From NCBI RefSeq assembly GCF_030531065.1, contig NZ_JAUNOQ010000018.1, positions 1-41,393 on the forward strand: DNA of 41,393 nucleotides, read 5' to 3'. This DNA comes from Phascolarctobacterium sp. Lineage in GTDB: Bacteria; Bacillota; Negativicutes; Acidaminococcales; Acidaminococcaceae. Below are positions 32,068-40,114 of this stretch, one piece after another. How positions within the stretch are numbered: position 1 is the stretch's first letter; every line of letters begins with the position of its first letter. The notes under the pieces were generated by a model, which worked only from the letters and a program-made list of their open reading frames with translations, did no database searches and had not been told where the DNA came from. The position numbers and the translations under genes were made by a program.

Positions 32068-35055
32068 TTAGAAATTATAGGTTGCCTGCACCATGCCGCT
32101 GAAGCCGTCCCTTTGTCCCTGATACCCCGTCAGGTTCAAGTCCAGGCTCCACGGCGAAATGGCCGCGTCTTTAAATTTAAGGCCGATTTTGCCGATAACC
32201 GTTCCGCCCTCCAGGCTCTGCGTCGGCAGGTCGAACTGCGCGGCCCGCATATCGCTGTCGCCGCTGAATTCGTATTCGTAAGCGAGGCCGTAAACTGCGC
32301 TCCACTTATTGCTTTTATTTGTCGTGAGCTGCGCGCCGATGCGGACGCGGTCGCTCTTGACGGAATCGAAGGTAATTTTATCGCCGTCGATATTGAAGCT
32401 GTCGCCGTCGACGTAGGTGTGGAAATACTTGCCGTAAACGTCCAGCTCCTTATCGCCGCCGACTGCGAAGAGCTTGCCCACGCCCACGTGCGCGCCGTAA
32501 TACGTCGAGTCGGACTCGTAGCCGTAAGAATTACCCGCGCCGTCCTTCACGGCGTTGCTCATTTCGGATTTTAAAGCGCCGACGCGCAGCGAGCCTTCGT
32601 AATAGAAGCCGTCGCTACGGCGCAATCTTGCGGCTACGCCGCCGCCGTTGTAGAGCAGATTGCCGTCGCCGCGGAAAAATTCGCTGTTGAAATTATTATA
32701 CGTGCGGTAATTGCCCGTGCCGTTTTCGTAGAAGACGCCCCAGTCGAAATCGCCGGAAGAAGTCTTATGCGTGCCGCCGAAGCCGACGATGTCGCTCCAG
32801 CCGTTGATTTTCAAATCGTCGCTGACGTCGTAGCTGCTGCGGTTGCCGTAAACGGCGGCGAAGGTTTTAAAGCCGTAGTCGTATTGTTCGGCAAGGGACG
32901 CCAGACCGTCGGCAATTAAGTCGCTGCCCTGGTTGACGAACGCAGCGGCGACGGCCCTGTTTTCGGCGATTAAATTAACCTGCGGATTGGCCGCGATTTC
33001 TTTGACGGTGTAGCGCAACCCTTCGTTTACGACTTCCGCTTGGCCTTTGCCGATTGTAGCGACGCCTGCGGAAAAACCGCTGTCGTGTACGTTGTTTAAA
33101 TCGACGTCTAAGTTTTCGCCTTTGATAAGCAGCATGGAATCGTTGGCTTTGATAGCGGAAGCGTTGCTAAAGCTGTTCAAATTAACGGTTGTCTTGGCCA
33201 GGCTTTCTTGCTGGCCGTCGCTGTTGTTTATCGTCAGCACGCTGCCTGTGTTTTCCCACTCTATGTCGTTAAAGTTAAGCGCATCGAAGCCGTTCAGGCT
33301 GTTGACAAAATTATTTTTCCCAGTTATGACGGCGCTGTTTCCAGCGTGGCTTGAAACATTAGAATTATAGGCGTATAAATTTATATTGCCGATAGACGCG
33401 CCGTTGAGTAAAATGGCGTTATTGTTTACCGCGCCGTTCTCGCTGTAGCCAGCGTAAATTTTGGCGTCCGCAGCGGCAGTATAATTCCCGCTGATGATAA
33501 TCGTACCGCCTGTGGCGTCGCCGCTGCTGGCGTAGCTGCCCGCGATAACGCTGGCGTTGGTGCTTACAGTAGCATCTAAATATAATTTGCCGCTTTTATC
33601 TGTCGATTTTGAATTATAATGCGCTGTACCGTCGACATCCGTATATTTTCCTGTTAAAATAGATTTGTTTACACCCATAGAAATATCTTTATGAGAGTCT
33701 GAATTTGCATCGTTTGTATAAATCTTGATATTGTGAATACGTATGCCGTTGCTGGTTAGGTTCCTGTCGTCGTTAATCATATCCTTTTCAAGTTTATTGC
33801 TGACAGCTTCGGATAGACTTACATTATCTTCTTTAAAATTTATATTTTTCCCATCCACTATGAGGTATCGCTTATTGTCTGCGATTAAATCTGTATCATC
33901 GCTTAGCGAGGTAATAATTATTTTTGTATCGTCTAAATCAGAACGACTTGTAGTGGAAAAAACTGCGTTGTCTATACCGTTGTACAAATCGTCACTAAAG
34001 GAAAGATTATTGAAAATTAAATTATTAAAGTTATTTGCGCTTTTTACCTTACCGCCCCATTGATTGATAATAAGATTATTGTTAGTGCCGTTGCTGCCGT
34101 TATTAGAGCCGTAAAGATTAGCGTTTGTAATAGAAGCGTTGTCGCTAATCTCGATGTAGTTTTTGGTTACTATGGAATTATTGCTTGCGGCTTTTGTAGT
34201 TGGGGTAGAAAAACCGGCATAAATATTAGCGTTGGATTCAACAATTCCTTTGATTTTTACATAGTTATTTTCAACAATTCCTCCTAAATTATTTTTTTGC
34301 GTGCCGGAAGTGTTATTGCCGCCTGCAATATTTAAGAGCGTTGTGGATGTTATCTTCGCATCGGAATTTATAATAATACCGTTGTCTTTTAGATTACAGC
34401 CGGTAATAGAGGAGCCGCCGTATATATCAGGAGTATATTTAGCATTTATTTTTATGTTACCTGATAAAGTAACAATATTTTCTTTTATATCTATATTTTC
34501 GCTACCTTGCGAAAATCCTCCGATAATATCTCCGCCGCTGACATTAGAGTTTATATTGATTGTGCTATTGGAAATATTTACAGTATTTTTTTCGATGATT
34601 GGTTTGTCATTACTTGAAAACCAAATTGTGCTGTCACCGCTGTTTTGGGTATAGTTTGCAAAACCGCCGACAATTTGTCCGTTAATTGTGCTGCCCTTGA
34701 TGGTAATTTGATTATTTGTTATGCCAGAATGAGTTGGCGCTAATCCGCCTGTAACATTTGAAACTGTACTATTATTAGTAATTTCGATTCTATTGTTAAA
34801 AACAAGAAAATAACTTTTTGAGTCAGCCATTCCTCCGAAGATACCATTATTAGTAGTTGAATTGTCTAACAAAATATATGAGTCAAAGGCGTTTTCATTT
34901 CTTGCGCCAAAAATTTGCTTGTTAATTGCTTCATCTTTATAAGTATGTTGCTTACTTCCTGACGCAAGACAATGGCTTAATGTCAAAGCAGATAGTAAAT
35001 ATCCTAAGGATAAGGTAGTGATGATTGTTTTGCTTGATAAGTTATTTTTACGCAT
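32068..35055 (-). CDS. Autotransporter (type V secretion) with beta-helical passenger
   Basis: A 995-residue protein. A signal peptide (about 1-31) is followed by a long passenger of short repeated strands rich in Asn/Ser/Thr/Ile/Gly (about 32-690), typical of a right-handed beta-helix. The C-terminal autotransporter barrel (about 720-995) ends VQATYNF, with the terminal aromatic needed for outer-membrane insertion. The passenger is exported through the barrel to the cell surface; adhesion is the usual role. The start at 35055 has AGGGAGG 8 nt upstream; a longer frame to 35112 has none. The N-terminal half is AT-rich, the barrel GC-rich. Confidence 0.92.
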   Translation of the reverse strand: MRKNNLSSKTIITTLSLGYLLSALTLSHCLASGSKQHTYKDEAINKQIFGARNENAFDSYILLDNSTTNNGIFGGMADSKSYFLVFNNRIEITNNSTVSNVTGGLAPTHSGITNNQITIKGSTINGQIVGGFANYTQNSGDSTIWFSSNDKPIIEKNTVNISNSTININSNVSGGDIIGGFSQGSENIDIKENIVTLSGNIKINAKYTPDIYGGSSITGCNLKDNGIIINSDAKITSTTLLNIAGGNNTSGTQKNNLGGIVENNYVKIKGIVESNANIYAGFSTPTTKAASNNSIVTKNYIEISDNASITNANLYGSNNGSNGTNNNLIINQWGGKVKSANNFNNLIFNNLSFSDDLYNGIDNAVFSTTSRSDLDDTKIIITSLSDDTDLIADNKRYLIVDGKNINFKEDNVSLSEAVSNKLEKDMINDDRNLTSNGIRIHNIKIYTNDANSDSHKDISMGVNKSILTGKYTDVDGTAHYNSKSTDKSGKLYLDATVSTNASVIAGSYASSGDATGGTIIISGNYTAAADAKIYAGYSENGAVNNNAILLNGASIGNINLYAYNSNVSSHAGNSAVITGKNNFVNSLNGFDALNFNDIEWENTGSVLTINNSDGQQESLAKTTVNLNSFSNASAIKANDSMLLIKGENLDVDLNNVHDSGFSAGVATIGKGQAEVVNEGLRYTVKEIAANPQVNLIAENRAVAAAFVNQGSDLIADGLASLAEQYDYGFKTFAAVYGNRSSYDVSDDLKINGWSDIVGFGGTHKTSSGDFDWGVFYENGTGNYRTYNNFNSEFFRGDGNLLYNGGGVAARLRRSDGFYYEGSLRVGALKSEMSNAVKDGAGNSYGYESDSTYYGAHVGVGKLFAVGGDKELDVYGKYFHTYVDGDSFNIDGDKITFDSVKSDRVRIGAQLTTNKSNKWSAVYGLAYEYEFSGDSDMRAAQFDLPTQSLEGGTVIGKIGLKFKDAAISPWSLDLNLTGYQGQRDGFSGMVQATYNF

Positions 35056-35063
35056 AAAAAACA

Positions 35064-35087
35064 CCTCCCTAAAAAATCTTAGGGAGG
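35064..35087 (-). promoter_or_regulatory. Hairpin occluding the autotransporter ribosome-binding site
   Basis: CCTCCCTAA and TTAGGGAGG form a perfect 9-bp stem with a 6-nt loop. On the mRNA the 3' arm is the Shine-Dalgarno AGGGAGG itself, 8 nt before the ATG. Translation should need this stem to open. Confidence 0.75.
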
Positions 35088-35177
35088 AGCAACGGAAGGG
35101 CAGGTTTTGCACAGGTGCGAGTACCCCCCCTATGGCGAACTCTTGTTTTTAAAAATCGCAATGGATTTCCTACTCTT

Positions 35178-35207
35178 ATTGTAGCATAAGAAAATAAGAA
35201 GGCGCAA
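35178..35207 (-). promoter_or_regulatory. Possible autotransporter promoter
   Basis: On the minus strand, TTGCGC (35207-35202), an 18-nt spacer and TACAAT (35183-35178). It would give a leader of about 115 nt. Confidence 0.5.
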
Positions 35208-35225
35208 TAGCTGCGAAAAATTTAA

Positions 35226-35270
35226 AGTAGTATGAAAAAACCGCTTAACGTGCGGTTAAGCGGTTTTCAT
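35226..35270. terminator. Terminator overlapping a fragment of the type I TA element (copy E)
   Basis: AAGTAGTATGAAAAAA and CCGCTTAACG equal the toxin-end/antitoxin-terminator junction of copies C and D, same orientation. Here AACCGCTTAACG with CGGTTAAGCGGTT forms a perfect bidirectional terminator after the DUF3791-like gene. Confidence 0.6.
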
Positions 35271-35271
35271 A

Positions 35272-35715
35272 TTAAGCGCAAATTTCTTTTTCTTTATAGC
35301 ATTCGTAAATATAGTCGCGCGATTGATAATAAAAATCCGTATTATAGTCGGATATCACGTCGTCAATCCACGACAAATAAACTTCCAATAAAATTTTAAT
35401 AACGATTTTTTCGTCGTCGCCGCAAATATCTTCAATCAAACGCTCGTAAACTTCTCCTATCGTCCAGTAATCCGGGACGTCATAGCGGCAAGCGGCAATA
35501 TTGTCGAAAGTTCCTTGAGGAATGTTGTGGCTTTCAATAAAATCAGCTGCGGTTTTGGCGATAGGCTCGCAATGAAAAATATCTGCGTATGCATAGATAT
35601 GGGCAATAGTTTTAGCGCCTAAAAATTTTACTACATCCGCACGTTTCAATTTTTGCTCGCGTCCAATAAATTCTATTAAACTGCAAGTATAGAATAAAGC
35701 GCTATTATTTTTCAT
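35272..35715 (-). CDS. DUF3791-like partner protein
   Basis: A 147-residue acidic soluble protein. The first ~65 residues (FYTCSLIEFIGREQKLKRAD, then VVKFLGAKTI and ADFIESHNI) resemble DUF3791, a family regularly encoded beside DUF3990. The C-terminal half, rich in Asp/Tyr, is not recognised. A TA or regulatory relationship with its neighbour is suspected from gene order, not shown. The ATG follows GGAGGAAGTACGCA and overlaps the upstream gene by 11 bp. Confidence 0.6.
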   Translation of the reverse strand: MKNNSALFYTCSLIEFIGREQKLKRADVVKFLGAKTIAHIYAYADIFHCEPIAKTAADFIESHNIPQGTFDNIAACRYDVPDYWTIGEVYERLIEDICGDDEKIVIKILLEVYLSWIDDVISDYNTDFYYQSRDYIYECYKEKEICA

Positions 35716-36169
35716 TGCGTACTTCCTCCGCTTTCAAAAAATTTAAAGTTGTCAATGCGCGCGCAGTATGAAAACTAATTTGATGCGTTGGTTTTTTGAA
35801 TTTTGCCAAAGCCCAAAACGCTTCTCTGCTAATTTTTCCATCAACAAAATTTTGCACATAGTTAAAAATAGTATCGTTAGCCATTGGGCCTTCCACAATA
35901 TCGTAGCTATGGGAATTGCCTGAACGACATGCTGCAATAAAATCCAGCCACTCTTCGCTCATTTCTGAAAAACGTTTTATGTTCAGGGTTTCATCAGGAA
36001 GATATTCATATTCATTAAGATAACCTACTCCGTTAAATCGAGTGGCCCAGCGGATTGCTTGCTGCGGATACAGCGTGCAGTAAAAGCCGAAATAAAAATC
36101 TTTATTGTATTTTTGAATACGTATTTCGGGCGATTCCACAATAACTTTACTTCCGTGATATAGAATCAT
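35705..36169 (-). CDS. DUF3990 protein, ADP-ribosyltransferase-like
   Basis: A 154-residue protein starting MILYHGSK. It continues with DFYFGFYCT and QQAIRWATR, which resemble the NAD-binding elements of DUF3990, a family placed in the ADP-ribosyltransferase clan. It could modify a target with ADP-ribose, possibly as a toxin held by the DUF3791-like partner. The start was set at 36169, where GGGAGG lies 9 nt upstream; the longer frame runs into TA fragment D. The pair is AT-rich compared with its neighbours. Confidence 0.75.
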   Translation of the reverse strand: MILYHGSKVIVESPEIRIQKYNKDFYFGFYCTLYPQQAIRWATRFNGVGYLNEYEYLPDETLNIKRFSEMSEEWLDFIAACRSGNSHSYDIVEGPMANDTIFNYVQNFVDGKISREAFWALAKFKKPTHQISFHTARALTTLNFLKAEEVRNEK

Positions 36170-36185
36170 TACGTAGCACCTCCCG

Positions 36186-36323
36186 TTCCGTAAGTAGTAT
36201 GAAAAAAACCGCTTAACGGTGAAGCGGCTCTTTTCCAAATATCATTAAATTATGAGGAGAAGCCGACTTTCCGCAGTCAACTATCTCTTTACTTATTATA
36301 AGCTTCAACTAAAAAATAGTCAA
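36186..36323 (-). ncRNA. Solitary type I antitoxin RNA (truncated TA copy D)
   Basis: On the minus strand, TTGACT (36323-36318), 17 nt and TATAAT (36300-36295) predict a start near 36288. The terminator CCGCTT/AAGCGG lies at 36209-36227. Only the last codons of a toxin (GTTCCGTAAGTAG) remain; the toxin start, leader and promoter are missing, replaced by the DUF3990 gene. An orphan antitoxin could still silence homologous toxins in trans. Confidence 0.7.
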
Positions 36324-36480
36324 GTTTTTGCAATGAACGACCCAACTATTTTCCCAAGTCGCGTTTCGGAACTGGCAGCGCGTGGGCAAAATTAAAAACG
36401 GCGCGCGCTGTGGTATACGCCGCTTGCAATCCGTCATAAAAAAATTACGCCGCTTTCGCTGGGAAGGCGGCGTTTTGCTT
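36324..36480 (-). terminator. Gap holding the dipeptidase terminator
   Basis: Near 36445-36476 the minus strand reads ACGCCGCC, a loop, AGCGGCGT and then AATTTTTT, an intrinsic terminator. Nothing else is seen in the gap. Confidence 0.65.
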
Positions 36481-37428
36481 TTACAAAACCTTTTGCAAAA
36501 GGTTGAGCACGTTCTGGTGCGTAATTTTGGCGATGGTGGCGTCGCTGTATTTTGCGGATAAGAAGTCGACCAGCGGCTTGTAATCCTGCACGCCGTTAAT
36601 ATTGTAGGGCGGGTGGCTGATGCCGTCGAAGTCGCTGCCGAAGCCGACGTGGTCGTCGTTGCCCATGAGGTTCAGCATATAATCGATGTGGCGGTACACG
36701 CTTTCAATGCAGGCGTTATGGTAATCCTCTTCCAGAAATTGCCCGGCGAAGGTAACGCCGATAAGGCCGTCGTTCGCGTTAATCGCCAAAATCTGTTTGT
36801 CGTCCAGATTGCGCGGATGCGGGCACAAGCCTTTAGCGTTGGAATGCGTGGCGATGATGGGCTTGCTGCTGGCTTCGATAACGTCCCAAAAACCTGCGGG
36901 CGCGATGTGCGATACGTCGACGAGCATACCCAGCTTATTCATTTCGGCGACGACCTTGCGGCCGAAAACGGTGAGCCCGCCGCCGCTGCTTGCTTCGTTC
37001 ACGCCGTCGGCGATGTCGTTGCGGTTGCTCCAGGTCAAAGTCATGGCGCGCACGCCCAGCTCGTACAGGCAGCGCAGCGCCTCCAGGCTGCCGTCGATAG
37101 CGCCGCCCTCTTCGATGGCGAGCAACGTGGCGGCCCGGTGGTTTAAGACGTCGGCGGCGTCGGCCTTAGTGCGCACCTGTAGCACGTCGACGCCGGCTGC
37201 CCGCAGCTTTTTGCATTCCTGCAAATATTTGTCCAGCAGCTGCAGCGTGTAGCGCAGGCCGCCGTAATAGCGGAATTCCGGCGTGGGCACGAAGATGGCG
37301 CAGAACTGCAGGCCGCCGCCCAAAGCGATTTGGCGCTTAATATCGAAGTGCTGCTCGTTGCCGTACAGGTCGGCGTTCTTTTTATAAAGTTCGGTTAAGG
37401 TGTCGCAGTGACAATCGCAAATAAACAT
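36481..37428 (-). CDS. Membrane dipeptidase (peptidase family M19)
   Basis: A 315-residue renal-dipeptidase-like zinc enzyme. DCHCDTLTELY (about 4-14) holds the first metal ligands; AIEEGGAIDG (about 105-114), HSNAKGLCPHPRNLDD (about 195-210) and GFGSDFDGI (about 261-269) complete the site. It hydrolyses dipeptides, often with D-residues at the C-terminal position. There is no signal peptide, so it is probably cytoplasmic, which fits peptide-based nutrition. The ATG follows AGGAGGTAGGTAA. Confidence 0.93.
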   Translation of the reverse strand: MFICDCHCDTLTELYKKNADLYGNEQHFDIKRQIALGGGLQFCAIFVPTPEFRYYGGLRYTLQLLDKYLQECKKLRAAGVDVLQVRTKADAADVLNHRAATLLAIEEGGAIDGSLEALRCLYELGVRAMTLTWSNRNDIADGVNEASSGGGLTVFGRKVVAEMNKLGMLVDVSHIAPAGFWDVIEASSKPIIATHSNAKGLCPHPRNLDDKQILAINANDGLIGVTFAGQFLEEDYHNACIESVYRHIDYMLNLMGNDDHVGFGSDFDGISHPPYNINGVQDYKPLVDFLSAKYSDATIAKITHQNVLNLLQKVL

Positions 37429-37509
37429 TTACCTACCTCCTGACGAAATTAGCTTTAAGACGCGGCTGCGTTTGGTAAATGCGCGCGCGTTCAGATTTTT
37501 CAAGGCAAA

Positions 37510-37542
37510 GAAACAGCAGCCGCCGAGGGCTGCTGTTCAATC
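37510..37542. terminator. Terminator of dcuC
   Basis: AACAGCAGCC and GGGCTGCTGTT pair around a GCCGA loop; the minus strand continues TTTCTTT. Confidence 0.65.
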
Positions 37543-37578
37543 CGTGCGTTACAAAAATTATATTGCCGCCGCGTCGGC

Positions 37579-38949
37579 TTAGTAGCCGGTGTAGTAGAAG
37601 AAGAAAGTCATGCCTAAGGTTACGGCCATAGCGCCCATCATGGGGATGGCGGTGCGCTTAACCAAATCGAAGGAAGAAATGCCGCCCATGCTGGAGGATA
37701 CTACGATAACCGCCGTAATCGGGGACAGGTTGCGCATGATGGAAGCGGCGAAATGCATCGGCAGCAGCATCAGCACCGGGTGCAGCCCGGTGGAAGCGGC
37801 TACGGCGGGCGTCAGCGCGGCAAAAGCGAAGAAGGGCGCGTTGCCGGAACCCATAACGATGGCGGAACCGGCGATAATCGCTACCATGACGAGCATCATG
37901 GCCATGGGGCCGAAGCCCAGGCTCTTGCTGCCGTCGATCATCGCGTTGATGGTGCCCATGGAAATCAAGCCCTGGGCGAAGGTCTGGCCGGCGACGATCA
38001 GCGTGATTACGTTAGCCATTTGCAAGCCCAAGCCGTCGAAGAAAACCTGAATATCGTCCAAAACTTTTTTGCCGTCGCGGTGGCGGATAAATTCGCAGCA
38101 CACGCCGATGAAGAGGCCGATGAACATGGCCATAACGATATTCATTTTAATGGAAGTAATCCACAAGGAGCTGAAGCTGAGGATTAACGCCAGCGGAATA
38201 ACGGGCAGAATGGCGTAAAACGCCGGAGCGGTATCGGCCTCGTCCTTTACGCTTTCAACTTCCATCGGTTTTACGACGTGACCGTCGCGTTTATCCATAT
38301 ATTTTTGCGTCAGGTAATGCAGCACGCCTACGACAACGAAGGCTACGGCTACGATGGGAACCTGGTAGTGGCTCCAGTAAAATACCGGGTCCACGCCCGC
38401 GGTTTCGGCGGAAAGAATCGTGCCGGTGTCGCTGGGGCTCCAGTCGAAGCACAGGGTGGTGGCTACGGCCGCGGTTGCGGACAGGCGGCTTACGCCCAGG
38501 CCCATCAGAATCGGGAACATCGTCACCATCAGCAGCATGGCCAGGCCGGAGGCGCTGTTGATGCACAAACCGATGAGCATACCAACGATCCAGGTGCCGC
38601 TCATTACGAGGTAGGGCGATTTCAGCGCCAGCAAGGGTTTGATGGTCATGCGCACGAGCGCGCGGGACGCGCCGATTTTATCCATATATTTGGCGAACGC
38701 GCCTACGGACATAATGTTCAAGCCCAATTTACCGGCTGTGGAGCTTAACGTAGCGCGGATAAATTCAAACGCGTCGAAGAAAACGGAACCGGTGGTAGCC
38801 TTGGGCCCCAGAATTTGGCCGTAACCTAAAATAACGGCTAAATACATCATCACCATACCGCCCATGAAGAGCACCGGTTGAGGTTTGTACTTTTTGTAAA
38901 TCAGATAACCGACCCAAAAAGTAACGATCGCAGAAATAACTACACCCAT
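37579..38949 (-). CDS. dcuC: Anaerobic C4-dicarboxylate transporter DcuC
   Basis: A 456-residue integral membrane protein with a dozen or more hydrophobic helices. The conserved DWSPSDTGTILSAETAG and GSGNAPFFAFAALTP are characteristic of DcuC. It exports succinate or exchanges C4-dicarboxylates during anaerobic metabolism. The ATG at 38949 is preferred since AAAGG lies 9 nt upstream; the ATG at 38958 overlaps that site. Confidence 0.93.
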   Translation of the reverse strand: MGVVISAIVTFWVGYLIYKKYKPQPVLFMGGMVMMYLAVILGYGQILGPKATTGSVFFDAFEFIRATLSSTAGKLGLNIMSVGAFAKYMDKIGASRALVRMTIKPLLALKSPYLVMSGTWIVGMLIGLCINSASGLAMLLMVTMFPILMGLGVSRLSATAAVATTLCFDWSPSDTGTILSAETAGVDPVFYWSHYQVPIVAVAFVVVGVLHYLTQKYMDKRDGHVVKPMEVESVKDEADTAPAFYAILPVIPLALILSFSSLWITSIKMNIVMAMFIGLFIGVCCEFIRHRDGKKVLDDIQVFFDGLGLQMANVITLIVAGQTFAQGLISMGTINAMIDGSKSLGFGPMAMMLVMVAIIAGSAIVMGSGNAPFFAFAALTPAVAASTGLHPVLMLLPMHFAASIMRNLSPITAVIVVSSSMGGISSFDLVKRTAIPMMGAMAVTLGMTFFFYYTGY

Positions 38950-39002
38950 TTGCAACATCCTTTCTCGTTCAGTTTATTTTGCAAAAAAATTATGGTAACT
39001 CC

Positions 39003-39032
39003 ATTATATCATAGCCGTGTATCGCAGGGCAA
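39003..39032 (-). promoter_or_regulatory. Promoter of dcuC
   Basis: On the minus strand, TTGCCC (39032-39027), an 18-nt spacer and a perfect TATAAT (39008-39003). Confidence 0.6.
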
Positions 39033-39033
39033 G

Positions 39034-39068
39034 AAAAACCCCGCCTCGCAATTTTGCAGACGGGGTTT
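39034..39068. terminator. Terminator of the aldo/keto reductase gene
   Basis: AAACCCCG and CGGGGTTT pair around an 18-nt loop, with TTTTTC on the minus strand. Confidence 0.7.
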
Positions 39069-39105
39069 AGTAAATTAAGAATGTATAAAATTTGTTTTGG
39101 CGCGG

Positions 39106-39957
39106 TTATTCGTGAATCTTCCAACCGTTCAACCATTTCGCAGTGGCGGCGGCGCCGTGGTCGATAATTTCGCTGCGCCCTCTGTCCAGGGCGGCGATAG
39201 CCCGCATATCTTCGTCGCTCAGGGAAAAATCCCAAACGTGGAAATTTTCTTCCATGCGCTCTTGATGCGTCGATTTGGGAATCACTATTACGCCGCGTTG
39301 GATATTCCAGCGCAGCGCCACCTGCGCTATGCTTTTATTATATTTAGCGGCGACGCCCGCCAGCGCGGCGTTGTCGAAGATGCCGAACTTGCCCTCGGCG
39401 AACGGCCCCCACGCTTGCGGCTGCACTTGGAGTTCCCGCATATTGGCCAGCGCGTCGGCTTGCTGGAAAAAGGGATGCAGCTCGATTTGATTGACCATGG
39501 GGACAATCGCGGCGTTTACGCATAAATCCGTCAGACGGTCCGGATAAAAATTGCATACGCCGATAGCGCGTATCCTGCCTTCCTGATAAAGTTCTTCCAG
39601 CGCGCGCCACGAGCCGTAATAATCGCCGAAGGGTTGATGAATGAGATAGAGGTCTAAATAGTCGAGCCCAAGTTTGCGCAGCGAGGTATAGAAGGCTTTT
39701 TTGGCGTTTTCGTAACCCGCGTCCTGAATCCAAAGCTTGGTAGTGATAAAAAGTTCCTCGCGCGGCAAGCCGCTCTTTTTGACGGCGGCGCCCACAGCTT
39801 CTTCGTTAAAATAAGCCGCGGCTGTATCGATTAAACGGTATCCCGTCGCGAGCGCCCGGCTGACGGCGGTTTCGCAAGCGGCGGCGTCCGGCACCTGGAA
39901 GACGCCGAAGCCCAACATCGGCATTTCCACGCCGTTACTCAACTTTGTTGTTTCCAT
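39106..39957 (-). CDS. Aldo/keto reductase
   Basis: A 283-residue NADPH-dependent reductase. [26 protein letters not shown] (catalytic Asp and Tyr), [10 protein letters not shown] (Lys) and LDLYLIHQP (His) form the AKR tetrad. GVCNFYPD and [14 protein letters not shown], the cofactor loop, follow. It resembles the bacterial 2,5-diketogluconate reductase group; the substrate is unknown. The start at 39957 is chosen because GGAG lies 9 nt upstream; the in-frame ATG at 39966 sits inside that site. It is divergent from a LysR gene. Confidence 0.92.
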   Translation of the reverse strand: METTKLSNGVEMPMLGFGVFQVPDAAACETAVSRALATGYRLIDTAAAYFNEEAVGAAVKKSGLPREELFITTKLWIQDAGYENAKKAFYTSLRKLGLDYLDLYLIHQPFGDYYGSWRALEELYQEGRIRAIGVCNFYPDRLTDLCVNAAIVPMVNQIELHPFFQQADALANMRELQVQPQAWGPFAEGKFGIFDNAALAGVAAKYNKSIAQVALRWNIQRGVIVIPKSTHQERMEENFHVWDFSLSDEDMRAIAALDRGRSEIIDHGAAATAKWLNGWKIHE

Positions 39958-40114
39958 AAAATTCATCTCCTTGTATAATAATGTTAGTTAATATTTTGGA
40001 TAGCGTATCTTGACCGACGCTTTCGTACTTTTATTATAACCCGGATATTTTCGCTTGGGAATTTCCGGAAAAGCAACGGAGTGTTAACCTAGAGTTTATG
40101 CCGGAGGAATCGCC
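39958..40114. promoter_or_regulatory. Divergent control region of the reductase and LysR genes
   Basis: 157 bp, AT-rich. For the LysR gene TTGACC (40010-40015) with TATAAC (40035-40040) is possible, with long spacing. The inverted pair GGATATTTTCGC and GGGAATTTCC lies between the starts and could be a regulator site. No firm operator call. Confidence 0.35.

Noticed and set aside
35056-35160. Autotransporter leader as a fluoride riboswitch (GAGTTCGCCATA resembles part of that motif)
   Set aside because: The partner GGCGAT segment and the rest of the consensus are missing; the likeness is a short coincidence.
36613-37146. Plus-strand open frames opposite the dipeptidase and other GC-rich genes
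   Set aside because: Long antisense frames are expected with this codon use; none has a plausible start region or recognisable domain.
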